A program made the position numbers and the translations under genes. Positions 16,804-25,933 of a DNA stretch of 64,000 bases are shown here, in pieces. The first letter of the stretch is position 1, and every line of letters begins with the position of its first letter. The notes below the pieces were generated by a model that saw only the letters and a list, made by a program, of their open reading frames with translations, was not told where the DNA came from and made no database searches. Location of the stretch: contig NZ_CP029255.1 in assembly GCF_003122385.1 (NCBI RefSeq), positions 1,116,001 through 1,180,000 of the forward strand. The letters are read 5' to 3'. The stretch is from Flavobacterium crocinum. GTDB taxonomy: Bacteria; Bacteroidota; Bacteroidia; Flavobacteriales; Flavobacteriaceae.

Positions 16804-18288
16804 ATGTCAATTAAAGCTGTAGCAGCAAAATTATTTGCTAGTAAGATATATTCCGAAACTCAAACCTGGGCCAAAAAGCCAGTAGAAACGCAACAGAAAG
16901 TCTTTAAGAACCTCATAAAAAATGCCAAAGAAACCAATTTTGGCAAAGACCATCATTTTAATCAAATACAAACGGTTCAGGAATTTCAGAAAAACGTTCC
17001 GGTACGAGATTATGAAGATTTAAAACCTTATGTAGATAAGGTTGTAAAAGGCGAAGAAAACGTTCTTTGGAAAGGAAAGCCATTGTATTTTGCCAAAACT
17101 TCCGGAACAACTTCCGGTGCTAAATTTATTCCGCTGACAAAAGAATCTATGCCGTTCCACATTAGCGCTGCACGAAATGCGATTTTACATTACATTCATG
17201 AAACCGGAAACACTGGTTTCGTAGATGGAAAAATGATTTTTCTGCAAGGAAGTCCAATCTTAACCGAAAAATACGGAATTAAATTTGGAAGACTTTCCGG
17301 AATTGTAGCGCATTTTGTTCCAAAATATCTTCAGAAAAACAGAATGCCTTCCTGGGAAACCAATTGTATTGAAGACTGGGAAACCAAAGTTGATGCCATT
17401 GTAGATGAAACTATAGTAGAAGATATGTCTGTAATTTCGGGAATTCCGTCATGGGTACAGATGTATTTTGAACGTTTGCAGCAAAAAAGCGGAGGAAAAA
17501 AAATTGGCGAAATATTCCAAAACTTTAATCTCTTTATTTACGGAGGAGTTAATTATGAACCCTACCGTGCCAAATTTGAAAATATGATTGGCAGAAAGGT
17601 TGACAGTATCGAATTGTTTCCGGCTTCAGAAGGTTTTTTTGCTTATCAGGATTCGCAGAAAGAAAAGGGAATGTTGTTGTTGTTGAATTCGGGTATTTTC
17701 TACGAGTTTATAAAAGCGGATGAATTTTTTAGTGAAAATCCAAAAGCGCTGACAATCGGCGAAGTAGAAATAGGAGTAAATTATGTTTTAATTATTTCTA
17801 CAAATGCAGGACTTTGGCGTTATAATATTGGAGATACAGTTCAGTTTACTTCTTTGGCTCCGTATCGTGTTATAGTCTCTGGACGTATCAAACATTATAT
17901 TTCGGCTTTTGGAGAACACGTTATTGCTAATGAAGTAGAAAATGCAATGAAAGAAGCTGTAGCATCAACGAATATCGTAATCAACGAATTTACAGTTGCA
18001 CCACAGATTAATCCATCAAACGGACTTCCGTATCATGAATGGCTGGTTGAATTTGAAAATGAACCGGAAAACATGGAGTTTTTTGCTGAAACAATTGACA
18101 ATTCAATGCGTAAGCAAAACATTTATTATGATGATTTAATCACCGGAAATGTTTTAAGAAAAGTAGTAGTTACTAAAGTCTCCAAAAACGGATTTCAGGA
18201 TTATATGAAATCACAGGGAAAATTGGGAGGACAAAATAAGATTCCAAGATTGTCAAATAATAGAGATATTGCGGATAATTTGAAGTAG
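16804..18288 (+). CDS. GH3 auxin-responsive-promoter family enzyme
   Basis: A 494-residue member of the GH3/JAR1 acyl-adenylating family (part of the ANL superfamily). The ATP-binding loop is FAKTSGTTSGAKFIPLTKES (~98-117), followed by SGIPSWVQM and the conserved YGGVNYEPY and SEGFFAYQ motifs. The adenylate-binding NIGDTVQFT and SGRIKHYISAFGEHV lie in the C-terminal half. Plant homologues conjugate acids to amino acids. Bacterial members are common in Bacteroidetes, and their substrate is unknown. It is co-directional with the preceding gene. Confidence 0.9.
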   Translation: MSIKAVAAKLFASKIYSETQTWAKKPVETQQKVFKNLIKNAKETNFGKDHHFNQIQTVQEFQKNVPVRDYEDLKPYVDKVVKGEENVLWKGKPLYFAKTSGTTSGAKFIPLTKESMPFHISAARNAILHYIHETGNTGFVDGKMIFLQGSPILTEKYGIKFGRLSGIVAHFVPKYLQKNRMPSWETNCIEDWETKVDAIVDETIVEDMSVISGIPSWVQMYFERLQQKSGGKKIGEIFQNFNLFIYGGVNYEPYRAKFENMIGRKVDSIELFPASEGFFAYQDSQKEKGMLLLLNSGIFYEFIKADEFFSENPKALTIGEVEIGVNYVLIISTNAGLWRYNIGDTVQFTSLAPYRVIVSGRIKHYISAFGEHVIANEVENAMKEAVASTNIVINEFTVAPQINPSNGLPYHEWLVEFENEPENMEFFAETIDNSMRKQNIYYDDLITGNVLRKVVVTKVSKNGFQDYMKSQGKLGGQNKIPRLSNNRDIADNLK

Positions 18289-18349
18289 AAAGATAACTAA
18301 AAGCTTGATATTAAATAAATTTTAAATTTGAAAAAGCAATTTTGAAAGC

Positions 18350-18366
18350 ATACCAATTATTGGTAT
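18350..18366. promoter_or_regulatory. Palindromic operator candidate of the ParDE module
   Basis: A perfect palindrome with 8-bp arms around one central base (ATACCAAT-T-ATTGGTAT). Its right end overlaps the -7 box TATATTTG (18364-18371) that lies 17 bases before the parD-like ATG. This is the expected position for ParD autoregulation. Confidence 0.55.
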
Positions 18367-18388
18367 ATTTGATAAAATTTAAAAGGTT

Positions 18389-18637
18389 ATGGCAAAGAAT
18401 ACGTCAATATTATTAGGAGACTATTTTGATAATTTTATTAATTCACAAGTTAAAACTGGCCGATTCACATCTGCAAGTGAAGTAATTCGAGCCGCATTAC
18501 GAATGTTTGAACAAGAACAAACCAAAAGTGAAGAACTAATAAAGGAATTAAAAAAAGGAGAAAAATCGGGATTTGTAAAGGATTTTGATCGCGAATCTTT
18601 TCTAACAAATCTTCACGAAAAACATCTTAAAAAATGA
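18389..18637 (+). CDS. ParD-family antitoxin
   Basis: An 82-residue type II antitoxin. The N-terminal ribbon-helix-helix DNA-binding segment includes TSILLGDYFDNFINSQVK and GRFTSASEVIRAALRMFE. The C-terminal region (~55-82) is charged and should wrap the toxin. Its stop overlaps the toxin start (ATGA), which indicates translational coupling. It probably represses its own promoter at the palindrome at 18350. Confidence 0.9.
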   Translation: MAKNTSILLGDYFDNFINSQVKTGRFTSASEVIRAALRMFEQEQTKSEELIKELKKGEKSGFVKDFDRESFLTNLHEKHLKK

Positions 18638-18930
18638 ATTATAAGATAAGTATAGAAGCATCTTATGATTTAGAAAAAATTTGGCTTTATACTTTTGATA
18701 CTTGGTCTACTGAACAAGCAGATAGATACTTAAAGTTGATATTGGATGAAATCGAATACCTGTGTTCAAAACCTAATTCAGGAAAAGATTTTAGTCATAT
18801 CAGAAAAGGTTATTTTAGAACCAAAGTAAAATCACATTTAATATTTTATAAAATAAACGTCAAACAAAACGAAATAGAAATTATTAGAGTTTTGCATCAA
18901 ATGATGGACATTGAAAATCATCTTAAATAA
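18634..18930 (+). CDS. ParE-family toxin
   Basis: A 98-residue RelE/ParE-superfamily toxin. Features: the N-terminal helix EASYDLEKIWLYTFDTWS, the middle PNSGKDFSHIRKGYFRTKV with basic residues, and the C-terminal strand IEIIRVLHQMMDIENHL, which is diagnostic for ParE (RVLHQMMD). ParE proteins poison DNA gyrase. The gene overlaps the antitoxin by four bases. It appears intact. Confidence 0.9.
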   Translation: MNYKISIEASYDLEKIWLYTFDTWSTEQADRYLKLILDEIEYLCSKPNSGKDFSHIRKGYFRTKVKSHLIFYKINVKQNEIEIIRVLHQMMDIENHLK

Positions 18931-18991
18931 TGGAGTTGAAAAATTATCTTTTGATAAATCTTCGTTTAAGAAAATTTTAAAATAAAAAAGC

Positions 18992-20671
18992 ATGAAAGAA
19001 ACCAAACATATATCAAGATCAAGAGCACAGGAATCGTCTGCAGCGATAGAAAAAATGTACATTACAATGCGCCATTTGTTCAACCGTGGTTTTTATAAAC
19101 CAATGGGAGTTTCCGGTGACAGTTTACGTGAATCATTATTAGCATTGCGTCCTGAAATCTACGGAAATATTGCGGAAGAAAAGGTAGAATTAAACGGGCT
19201 TTTATACGTTATAGAACGTCTTCCAATCGGAATTGAGCAATGCCGTTTTATCAATTTGACTTCAGACGAAGGTTATTCTAAATCACATTTTCAGGCGATT
19301 GTTCCTCCAAAAAGAAGAAGAAACTGCTACAGAATAGACGAAGAACAAATGAATGTTGAAATCACTCGCGGTCGTTCGGATATTTATGATATTCTAACAC
19401 ATTTGACTTTCATTTTTATTGAATCTCACAAAATTAAAAACAGAGTTTTAATCGATGACGGCGGAGAAGTTTCCCGTGACTGGCAGAAATTGGAGCAAGC
19501 GGTTATGCAGACCAAAAAACTTTCTTTGGTAGAAAAAGAAAAAGCGATTTCACATGTTGCTAATATTTTAGCCAGAACTTTTGAAGAAGTTTTAGATATT
19601 TACGATGCTTTTGGTTCAGAAAATGCACCAGACCGTTTCCTGCACGTAATTTATTGGTTAGGAAAACTGGCAATTGAAGAAATTGTTGAAAACAATAAGC
19701 GTACAATAACATTCAGTCCTGTTTTACGTGAACGTTTGGGACACCACATTCACGGAGAAATCTGGGCGACAAACATCAAAGAAGTTTTAAAAGCGAATGA
19801 TCTTTTAAAACGTCCAATTCATGTTATCAGTGCGAATATGCACAGTGTGATGAACTCTATTTTTGCAACTCCGTTGTTGAAAACTAAGTACAAAGGCAAG
19901 ACAGATTTCTTTATTTATGAAGAATTAAGCGGTTCGGGATCAAAAGAAATAAGAGGGCAGGTGGAAGAACTGGCGCTGAAAAACGGAATGATTTCATTAC
20001 CGGATTGTTCAGGAACCAATATTGATGTTCAGATTTTTGATACCGCTAAAATTGACTGGGCAAAAACCGCTTTTTCACATGCCAATGTAGGGGAAGAAAA
20101 ACCGGTAATTATCGTAATGGATTACGCTTTTGGAGAACAGGCTTATGAAACGATCGATGAGCTTTTAAAACCATTCAAAAAAGAAACGTTATTAAATGTA
20201 AAATCGGTTTCGATTATGGGTAAAGCCGGAATTCTGGAAGGCGGAAAAGGAGATATTATGATTCCGTCAGCGCACATCAACGAAGGAACGGCGGATAATT
20301 ATTTCTTTGAAAATGAATTGACAGGCGCCATGTTCGAAGGAAATGATATTGATATTTACGAAGGAGCAATGGTTACCGTTTTAGGAACTTCGTTGCAAAA
20401 CAGAGATTTGTTGAAATTCTTCCACGAATCGACCTGGGGTGTAATTGGTCTTGAAATGGAAGGATCATATTACCAGAAGGCGATTCAGTCGGCATCCAAA
20501 ATTAGAAAAAGTGTTCCGCATGATATTAAAGTTCGTTATGCTTATTATGCATCAGATAATCCTTTGGAAACAGGAAGTACATTAGCGTCAGGCGGATTAG
20601 GAACAACTGGTGTAAAACCAACTTACTTGATTACAATTAAAATTTTAGAACAGATTTTCAATATAAAATAG
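18992..20671 (+). CDS. Large conserved Bacteroidetes protein (DUF6909-like)
   Basis: 559 residues, cytoplasmic, no membrane segment. I believe it corresponds to DUF6909, a family without a known function. The C-terminal third (~375-559) reads like a nucleoside phosphorylase/nucleosidase fold: VIIVMDYAFGEQAY, then GKAGILEGGKGDIMIPSA (compare the GTAGGL/GDIVVP pattern), and VIGLEMEGSYYQKAI, which matches the ME-G motif where the catalytic-site Met-Glu of MTA/SAH nucleosidases and PNPs lies. The N-terminal part contains basic stretches (KRRRNCYRIDEEQ). The function is not established, and the fold assignment is an inference from these motifs. Confidence 0.75.
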   Translation: MKETKHISRSRAQESSAAIEKMYITMRHLFNRGFYKPMGVSGDSLRESLLALRPEIYGNIAEEKVELNGLLYVIERLPIGIEQCRFINLTSDEGYSKSHFQAIVPPKRRRNCYRIDEEQMNVEITRGRSDIYDILTHLTFIFIESHKIKNRVLIDDGGEVSRDWQKLEQAVMQTKKLSLVEKEKAISHVANILARTFEEVLDIYDAFGSENAPDRFLHVIYWLGKLAIEEIVENNKRTITFSPVLRERLGHHIHGEIWATNIKEVLKANDLLKRPIHVISANMHSVMNSIFATPLLKTKYKGKTDFFIYEELSGSGSKEIRGQVEELALKNGMISLPDCSGTNIDVQIFDTAKIDWAKTAFSHANVGEEKPVIIVMDYAFGEQAYETIDELLKPFKKETLLNVKSVSIMGKAGILEGGKGDIMIPSAHINEGTADNYFFENELTGAMFEGNDIDIYEGAMVTVLGTSLQNRDLLKFFHESTWGVIGLEMEGSYYQKAIQSASKIRKSVPHDIKVRYAYYASDNPLETGSTLASGGLGTTGVKPTYLITIKILEQIFNIK

Positions 20672-20679
20672 CATTTTAT

Positions 20680-21675
20680 ATGAGTACAAAAGTACCGCAG
20701 AATATAGAAGATCAGGAGATTGATTTAGTTCAGATTTCTAAAAAGATCAGTAATTTTTTCGACAGAATTAATAGTTCTATTTTTAGAAGTATTCAATTTT
20801 TTCTGAGAAACTGGATTATAGTTTTAGTATTGGTTGTGAGTGGTTTTGCAATAGGCTGGTATTTAGACTCAACAAGAAAATCGTACAGTAATGAGATTAT
20901 CGTAGAGCCAAATTTTGAAAGTGTAGATTATCTGTATTCAAAAATTGATCTGCTACAATCCAAAGTAATTTCGAACGATACAGTTTTTCTAAAAAATGTT
21001 GTTGGAGTTAAAAGACCAAAACGGATTAAAAAAATCCAAATCAGACCCATTGTTGAGGCGTATAAGTTTGTAGATAACAAAGAGCGTAATTTTCAATTAT
21101 TAGAACTTATGGCTGAAAACGGTGATATCAATAAAATTTTGGTAGATACCTTAACCAGTAAAAATTACAGATATCATACTGTTTCATTTACAACAAGTGA
21201 AGTAGGAGAGGATAAAGATTTTGCAGGACCGATTTTAAATTTTTTAAACAATTCAGAATATTTTAATACCATTCAGAAAATAGAATTGAAAAATTTACAG
21301 GGAAATATTGTTCAAAATGATTCTATAATCAAACAGATTAATACCGTTTTAAGCAATTTTTCGAACGGTACAAAGAGTGCTCAAAAGAACGATAAACTGG
21401 TATATTACAATGAAAATACCCAGTTGAATGATCTTATAAAAACCAAACAAGGTTTAATTGAAGAACAAGGGAGAAACAGACTTAAATTGGTTAGTTACGA
21501 AAATACAATCAAAGAAATCAGTAAAACGATTAATGTGGAGAGTAAAAAATCAATAAATAGCAAGCTAAAGTTCTATCTTCCACTTTTATTCCTTTTGCTT
21601 TATGTATTTGTAAATTCATTTAAAGCATTTTACAGAAAACAGCTTTTGCTTGTAGAAAACGAAAAGAACAAATAA
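20680..21675 (+). CDS. Wzz-like chain-length protein
   Basis: 331 residues with a transmembrane helix near each end (NWIIVLVLVVSGFAIGWYL ~45-63; LPLLFLLLYVFVNSFKAF ~300-317) and a large periplasmic region with helical segments (~150-290). This topology is that of polysaccharide co-polymerases (Wzz), which set polymer length. No cytoplasmic kinase domain is present. It opens the surface polysaccharide locus, 8 bases after the preceding gene, and is followed closely by the lipoprotein at 21693. Confidence 0.72.
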   Translation: MSTKVPQNIEDQEIDLVQISKKISNFFDRINSSIFRSIQFFLRNWIIVLVLVVSGFAIGWYLDSTRKSYSNEIIVEPNFESVDYLYSKIDLLQSKVISNDTVFLKNVVGVKRPKRIKKIQIRPIVEAYKFVDNKERNFQLLELMAENGDINKILVDTLTSKNYRYHTVSFTTSEVGEDKDFAGPILNFLNNSEYFNTIQKIELKNLQGNIVQNDSIIKQINTVLSNFSNGTKSAQKNDKLVYYNENTQLNDLIKTKQGLIEEQGRNRLKLVSYENTIKEISKTINVESKKSINSKLKFYLPLLFLLLYVFVNSFKAFYRKQLLLVENEKNK

Positions 21676-21692
21676 TATAATTTTAAAAACAA

Positions 21693-22208
21693 ATGAAATT
21701 AAAAATCATTTCAATCTATCTTCTGATTGCTTTATTTATATCATCTTGTGGAAAAAAGGAAGAAAACATAGTTAGAAAAAAAGATGTTTTTACCGTTACT
21801 ATTGAAGCAGTTTTTGCAAAAAATGATAAACTACAGATTTTTTATTTACCGGAAGGAGGAGAATGGAAGGACGAAAACTCAATTTTTCGACCAGTTTATG
21901 CATCAAACGAAATGCAAAAAATTGTAATCAATTTTCCGGATAAGGTTTTTCCTGAAAATATTCGGGTAGATTTAGGTTATAATACTACTCAGCAAAATGT
22001 TACTATAAAAAATATTTCTGTTAGACACAATTCAAAAGTAATTGATGGAGATTTTGAAGCGTATAAAAAATATTTTTATGGTAACGAATTTGTTACTTGG
22101 GATCCAAATTACTTTGGTTACAAACTAAGTCAGGTTAATAATCAATATGATCCGTTTTTGATGGGAAATAACGAATTAATGGACGAATTACAAAGGCTTA
22201 AATATTAA
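21693..22208 (+). CDS. Lipoprotein in polysaccharide locus
   Basis: 171 residues with a lipobox (LFISSC, lipidated Cys19). The mature body is acidic and beta-rich (VFTVTIEAVFAKNDKLQI; VFPENIRVDLGYNTTQQNV). I recognise no named family. It sits between the Wzz-like gene and the membrane polymerase/ligase, so it may be a periplasmic or outer-membrane part of the same polysaccharide pathway; that is inference. Confidence 0.65.
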   Translation: MKLKIISIYLLIALFISSCGKKEENIVRKKDVFTVTIEAVFAKNDKLQIFYLPEGGEWKDENSIFRPVYASNEMQKIVINFPDKVFPENIRVDLGYNTTQQNVTIKNISVRHNSKVIDGDFEAYKKYFYGNEFVTWDPNYFGYKLSQVNNQYDPFLMGNNELMDELQRLKY

Positions 22209-22239
22209 ATAATTACAAGAAAATATAACTAAAAAAAAG

Positions 22240-23445
22240 ATGCGATTTAATTTTAAATTTATTTTGAATAATGAAAAAATTAGAGAGTATCTTTTTTTTA
22301 TTGGATTACTATTTTTAGTTTATTTACCAAAAGGAGGCTTCAAAATAGTTGGAATACCTTTTACCTGGGGATATATATATTTGGGTTTTCTTTTTGTACT
22401 TTTAATATTGATATTACTCGATAAAAGAACATTTTTAGTCCAGTCAAAACACTTTATATGTTATTTGGCCACTTTGCCATTTGTTATTTATTTTTCTTTA
22501 AATCTCTTTTTTAGGGGATATGAAGGTTCACTGGGGAACCTAGTAGCGTTCTATGTAAGTTTTGCATTTCTTCCGTTATTCTTTTATCTTTTTTTAAGTC
22601 CGTTTTTAAAGAAAATAGATTCTTTATACATAGAAGAAAAGATAGTTCAGGCCGTTTTTTTGGTTTCCTTGTACGGCATTTTACTGTTTGTTTTCAAACA
22701 AGTTACGGGGCATTATATTGAAATTCCTTATGTAACTGTAAACGCAGGTGATTTGGGAACACTGGAAGGAAAGTACAATATGAGAGGCTCACTTTATAAG
22801 TTGATTTCTACTTATAACAATGGAAATATTTTTGGGGTTTGTATTTTAATGTTGTTTCCAATTTTCCATCAAAAAAATACTTCTAGAATAAAATTAATGA
22901 TCGTAATTCTGGCTTTGATACTTACTTTATCAAGAACCGTGTGGCTTGGATTATTGTTTTATTTTGTACTTATCTACAAAGACAGCATTTTCAGACTAAT
23001 TAGAATTTACGCTTTGCTGGGATTAATTTTGATCGTTATAGGGACATTCTTCATGAATCGGTATTTTCAATACGGATCATTGTCAGGATTCATTTTAGAT
23101 TCAAAATTAGGAGGTAGAATCGAGCAAATAAGACAATTGAGCGGTTTAAGCTTTTTTGGAAGCCAAACTTTTAAGTTTATAGAAGAAATCGTTTATCTGT
23201 CTATTTTCAAACAACTTGGTTTTGTTGGAATTGTGTTGTTTTGTCTTTCTTTTTTTATGCCAGTTTATATTGCTATTTCAACCAAAAACAACAATTACCT
23301 TTACTTAGTTGGCTGTATGATTTATTTATTTGTTTGCTGCAGTGATGGTTGTATGTTGTATATACCAACATTAGTGTTTTTCTATTTCATTTCTACTATG
23401 ATTTTTATTTCCAAGAATAGAACCGAGGAACAAAATATCACATAG
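22240..23445 (+). CDS. O-antigen ligase/Wzy-like membrane protein 1
   Basis: 401 residues, about ten to twelve hydrophobic segments and a large periplasmic loop between them (~150-190). The overall pattern and the SRTVWLGLLFYFVLIY stretch match the Wzy_C/O-antigen-ligase fold. Members polymerise or ligate undecaprenyl-linked repeat units on the periplasmic side. The last 75 bases overlap the convergent second wzy-like gene (23371-24579). Confidence 0.8.
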   Translation: MRFNFKFILNNEKIREYLFFIGLLFLVYLPKGGFKIVGIPFTWGYIYLGFLFVLLILILLDKRTFLVQSKHFICYLATLPFVIYFSLNLFFRGYEGSLGNLVAFYVSFAFLPLFFYLFLSPFLKKIDSLYIEEKIVQAVFLVSLYGILLFVFKQVTGHYIEIPYVTVNAGDLGTLEGKYNMRGSLYKLISTYNNGNIFGVCILMLFPIFHQKNTSRIKLMIVILALILTLSRTVWLGLLFYFVLIYKDSIFRLIRIYALLGLILIVIGTFFMNRYFQYGSLSGFILDSKLGGRIEQIRQLSGLSFFGSQTFKFIEEIVYLSIFKQLGFVGIVLFCLSFFMPVYIAISTKNNNYLYLVGCMIYLFVCCSDGCMLYIPTLVFFYFISTMIFISKNRTEEQNIT

Positions 23446-24579
23446 AAAATAACCGTACATTCCATATTGTCTCACGAGAACATTTTCTGTGATAAACGAA
23501 ATAACAAATAAGATTGTTAGAGATAAATAGAGATAATTTTGCTGTTTTATGGAATATTTTATTTTTATGAACAAGGTTGAGATAAAAGCCAAAAGCATAA
23601 AAATTCCCCCTTTTAGCAAGTAATCAAGATATTGGTTGTGAGAATTAATCTTAAATTTTTCCAATTCAGGATTATGGAAAGGAACGTAACATTCGTTTAA
23701 TTTATCCTGAATTAAATTAAAATCCATTCCCATAAAATTGGAACCGTAAATGAGCTTTGAACTGCACGACCAGGCAGCATATCGAGTGGAATTTTTAAAC
23801 GAATTGTCTAATAGAAATTGAATATCTTCTATATAACGTCTGGACAATAAAACCACAGCTAAAACGGCAAATAATACTAAAAAAATCAGTTTTTTTGAAA
23901 TCGTTGTGTTCTCTTTTTTTAATAATAGAAATCGAACACCGGAAATAATAATAAGTCCAACAATAATATTTCTTGAATTATAAATTATTAGTCCTGAAAA
24001 AAGAAGGACGAACATTATAAAAAACAGCGCCTTTTTATGAACAGGAAACTGTTTAAAAGATGAGGTCAAATCTGCTAAAAATAATATGGCAATGGCAATC
24101 CATAAACAGATATAAGTTCCATGTATTTTATTATAAAATTCTAAATTATAACGTGCTAAATACCAATCGAAGTGGTGATTTGGAATATCATAAATGTAAA
24201 ACCCTAAAAAATACAGACACAATAAACTCAAACAGATACTATAAGCAAATTGTATTTTTTTTAGGTCTTTTGAAAATGTTTCTATCTTATATAAATAAAC
24301 ACTTAACAACGGAATAACAAATAATAATAAACTTTCAGCAATAAGCTTGAAACTTTTAGAGCTATAAAATAGGATGTAGTAAAAGGCTAAAATGATAAAA
24401 GAAAATAGAAAAGGCGCATTTTTTCTTGAAATTTTAAAATCTTCGAACTTAGCAAAACTTATTAATAACAAAGCTGTTACAATCATCATGATAGATTGAA
24501 AAGCTTCTACAAAATAAATAAGAGAAGAAAATACAAACAAATACATTATTGGCTTAATAAGCTTTTTAGAAAAATTCAT
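23371..24579 (-). CDS. O-antigen ligase/Wzy-like membrane protein 2
   Basis: About 402 residues from the ATG at 24579 (MNFSKKL; an upstream in-frame TTG at 24588 is weaker). It has about ten transmembrane segments. The YNSRNIIVGLIIISGVRFLL stretch and the following loop (~205-300) fit the Wzy/ligase family. Its ATG follows the flippase stop after one base, so translation is coupled. Its 3' end overlaps the + strand wzy-like gene by 75 bases, a tail-to-tail arrangement that is unusual for genes of one pathway. Confidence 0.8.
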   Translation of the reverse strand: MNFSKKLIKPIMYLFVFSSLIYFVEAFQSIMMIVTALLLISFAKFEDFKISRKNAPFLFSFIILAFYYILFYSSKSFKLIAESLLLFVIPLLSVYLYKIETFSKDLKKIQFAYSICLSLLCLYFLGFYIYDIPNHHFDWYLARYNLEFYNKIHGTYICLWIAIAILFLADLTSSFKQFPVHKKALFFIMFVLLFSGLIIYNSRNIIVGLIIISGVRFLLLKKENTTISKKLIFLVLFAVLAVVLLSRRYIEDIQFLLDNSFKNSTRYAAWSCSSKLIYGSNFMGMDFNLIQDKLNECYVPFHNPELEKFKINSHNQYLDYLLKGGIFMLLAFISTLFIKIKYSIKQQNYLYLSLTILFVISFITENVLVRQYGMYGYFLCDILFLGSILGNKNHSRNEIEKH

Positions 24580-24580
24580 T

Positions 24581-25819
24581 TTAGTCAATTTTATTCTTGA
24601 AAAAATTTAACTCGTCACTTTTAACTATAGCAGAATTCAGGTAAGCAGTTATAAATATTTCGGTTAAAATTAAAGAAACCACAATACCATATACTTTCAT
24701 TAAATGACATAAAACAAACGACAGAATTATATTTATAATCAGTCCGTAAAGATGTGCATTAAAGTAAGTGTTTTTTTTATGATGAAGTAACAATGACATG
24801 TAAGCAGACTGATTTAATGCACTAATAAGCGGAATTGGAGCAAGGTAAATTAGATAGATAGAAGAACTTGAGGTATATTCAGAACTTAAAATACTAATAA
24901 TGAGATTTGGAAAAACGATTAATAAAATACCTCCAAAACCATACATTAAAAAATAAGACCAGAAAACAGATTTTAGAAAATGATTAAGTTGCTTAATTTT
25001 TAAGATTCCAATTTCACAAGCCTTAAAATAAACACCTTGAAACAATACACTTATTGATTGCTTGCAAAGCATAATAATTTTTTCTGCTACATTATAAATT
25101 CCCACAACAGTATTATCAAAAAAGATACTTAAAATTATAGTACTTGAATTCATAAGTGCACAAATCGTAAGGTTGGTTAAAAACAATTTATGGCCAAAAA
25201 CAAGTTCTTTGTAAACTTCAGGCATTACAGTCAAACTATATTTAAAATCACACTTTTTAATTAAATATAAAGTAGAAAAAATGAAAATAAGAATATCTGA
25301 TATTCCCAGATAGTAAAAAACAAACTGATAATCTTCTTTTTGTACAAGAGTTATAAAAATCAGTGCAATGCAGCCAATTTTTACGACAGAATTGATAATA
25401 AAATACGGAAATACTTTATCCAGTCCGATAAAGAAACAAAGGTTATTTTGAGATCTTGAAAACAGAAATACCAACAAAGAAAATGAAAAAATCAGATTGT
25501 ATTTTATTTCAGAACATAAAATAAAAGCTAACAATAAAAGCAAAGACGGAAGAAATACAACAATCTTGCAATTAATGATTTTCGAAATATATTGGTTGAT
25601 TAAGTTTGTGTCATTTTTTACTTTCTGAATCTCTATCGGTGCAAATGCATACCAGGAATAATCATATAAAACGGAGACAATGTTTATAAATGCCATTGAT
25701 ACCGCGATTAAACCGTAAATGTCAATTCCAAATGTTTTGATATAAAACGGAATTAATAGCAATGGAAATAATAAATTAATAAAATTTATTCCAAAGCTCA
25801 ATGATATGTTTTTAAGCAC
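24581..25819 (-). CDS. Wzx-like oligosaccharide flippase
   Basis: About 413 residues, ~12 transmembrane helices, of the MOP/polysaccharide flippase type. I place the start at GTG 25819 (VLKNISLSFGINFINLLFPL), which aligns with the usual N-terminus of flippases (MLKN...); in-frame ATG codons upstream give no homologous extension, and TTG at 25873 is the alternative. It should flip lipid-linked repeat units across the inner membrane. It is transcribed with the following wzy-like gene and is divergent from the glycosyltransferase gene at 25934. Confidence 0.8.
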   Translation of the reverse strand: MLKNISLSFGINFINLLFPLLLIPFYIKTFGIDIYGLIAVSMAFINIVSVLYDYSWYAFAPIEIQKVKNDTNLINQYISKIINCKIVVFLPSLLLLLAFILCSEIKYNLIFSFSLLVFLFSRSQNNLCFFIGLDKVFPYFIINSVVKIGCIALIFITLVQKEDYQFVFYYLGISDILIFIFSTLYLIKKCDFKYSLTVMPEVYKELVFGHKLFLTNLTICALMNSSTIILSIFFDNTVVGIYNVAEKIIMLCKQSISVLFQGVYFKACEIGILKIKQLNHFLKSVFWSYFLMYGFGGILLIVFPNLIISILSSEYTSSSSIYLIYLAPIPLISALNQSAYMSLLLHHKKNTYFNAHLYGLIINIILSFVLCHLMKVYGIVVSLILTEIFITAYLNSAIVKSDELNFFKNKID

Positions 25820-25889
25820 TGTATAAGTTGATGTTAAATTTAAAACAGAAAGTTGATTTTTTATTTCAAGCAAATACAAATTAAAATTA

Positions 25890-25897
25890 TATTTTTG
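25890..25897 (+). promoter_or_regulatory. Bacteroidetes -7 element for the glycosyltransferase operon
   Basis: TATTTTTG, 36 bases before the ATG at 25934. It lies in the divergent gap between the flippase and GT2 genes. Confidence 0.5.
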
Positions 25898-25933
25898 ATA
25901 AAAACAGAAAATGTAAGTTTTTTTAATATAAAA

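Noticed and set aside
25853..25933. Extended start for the first GT2
   Set aside because: The 27 added residues do not resemble GT2 proteins and cover the promoter box at 25890.
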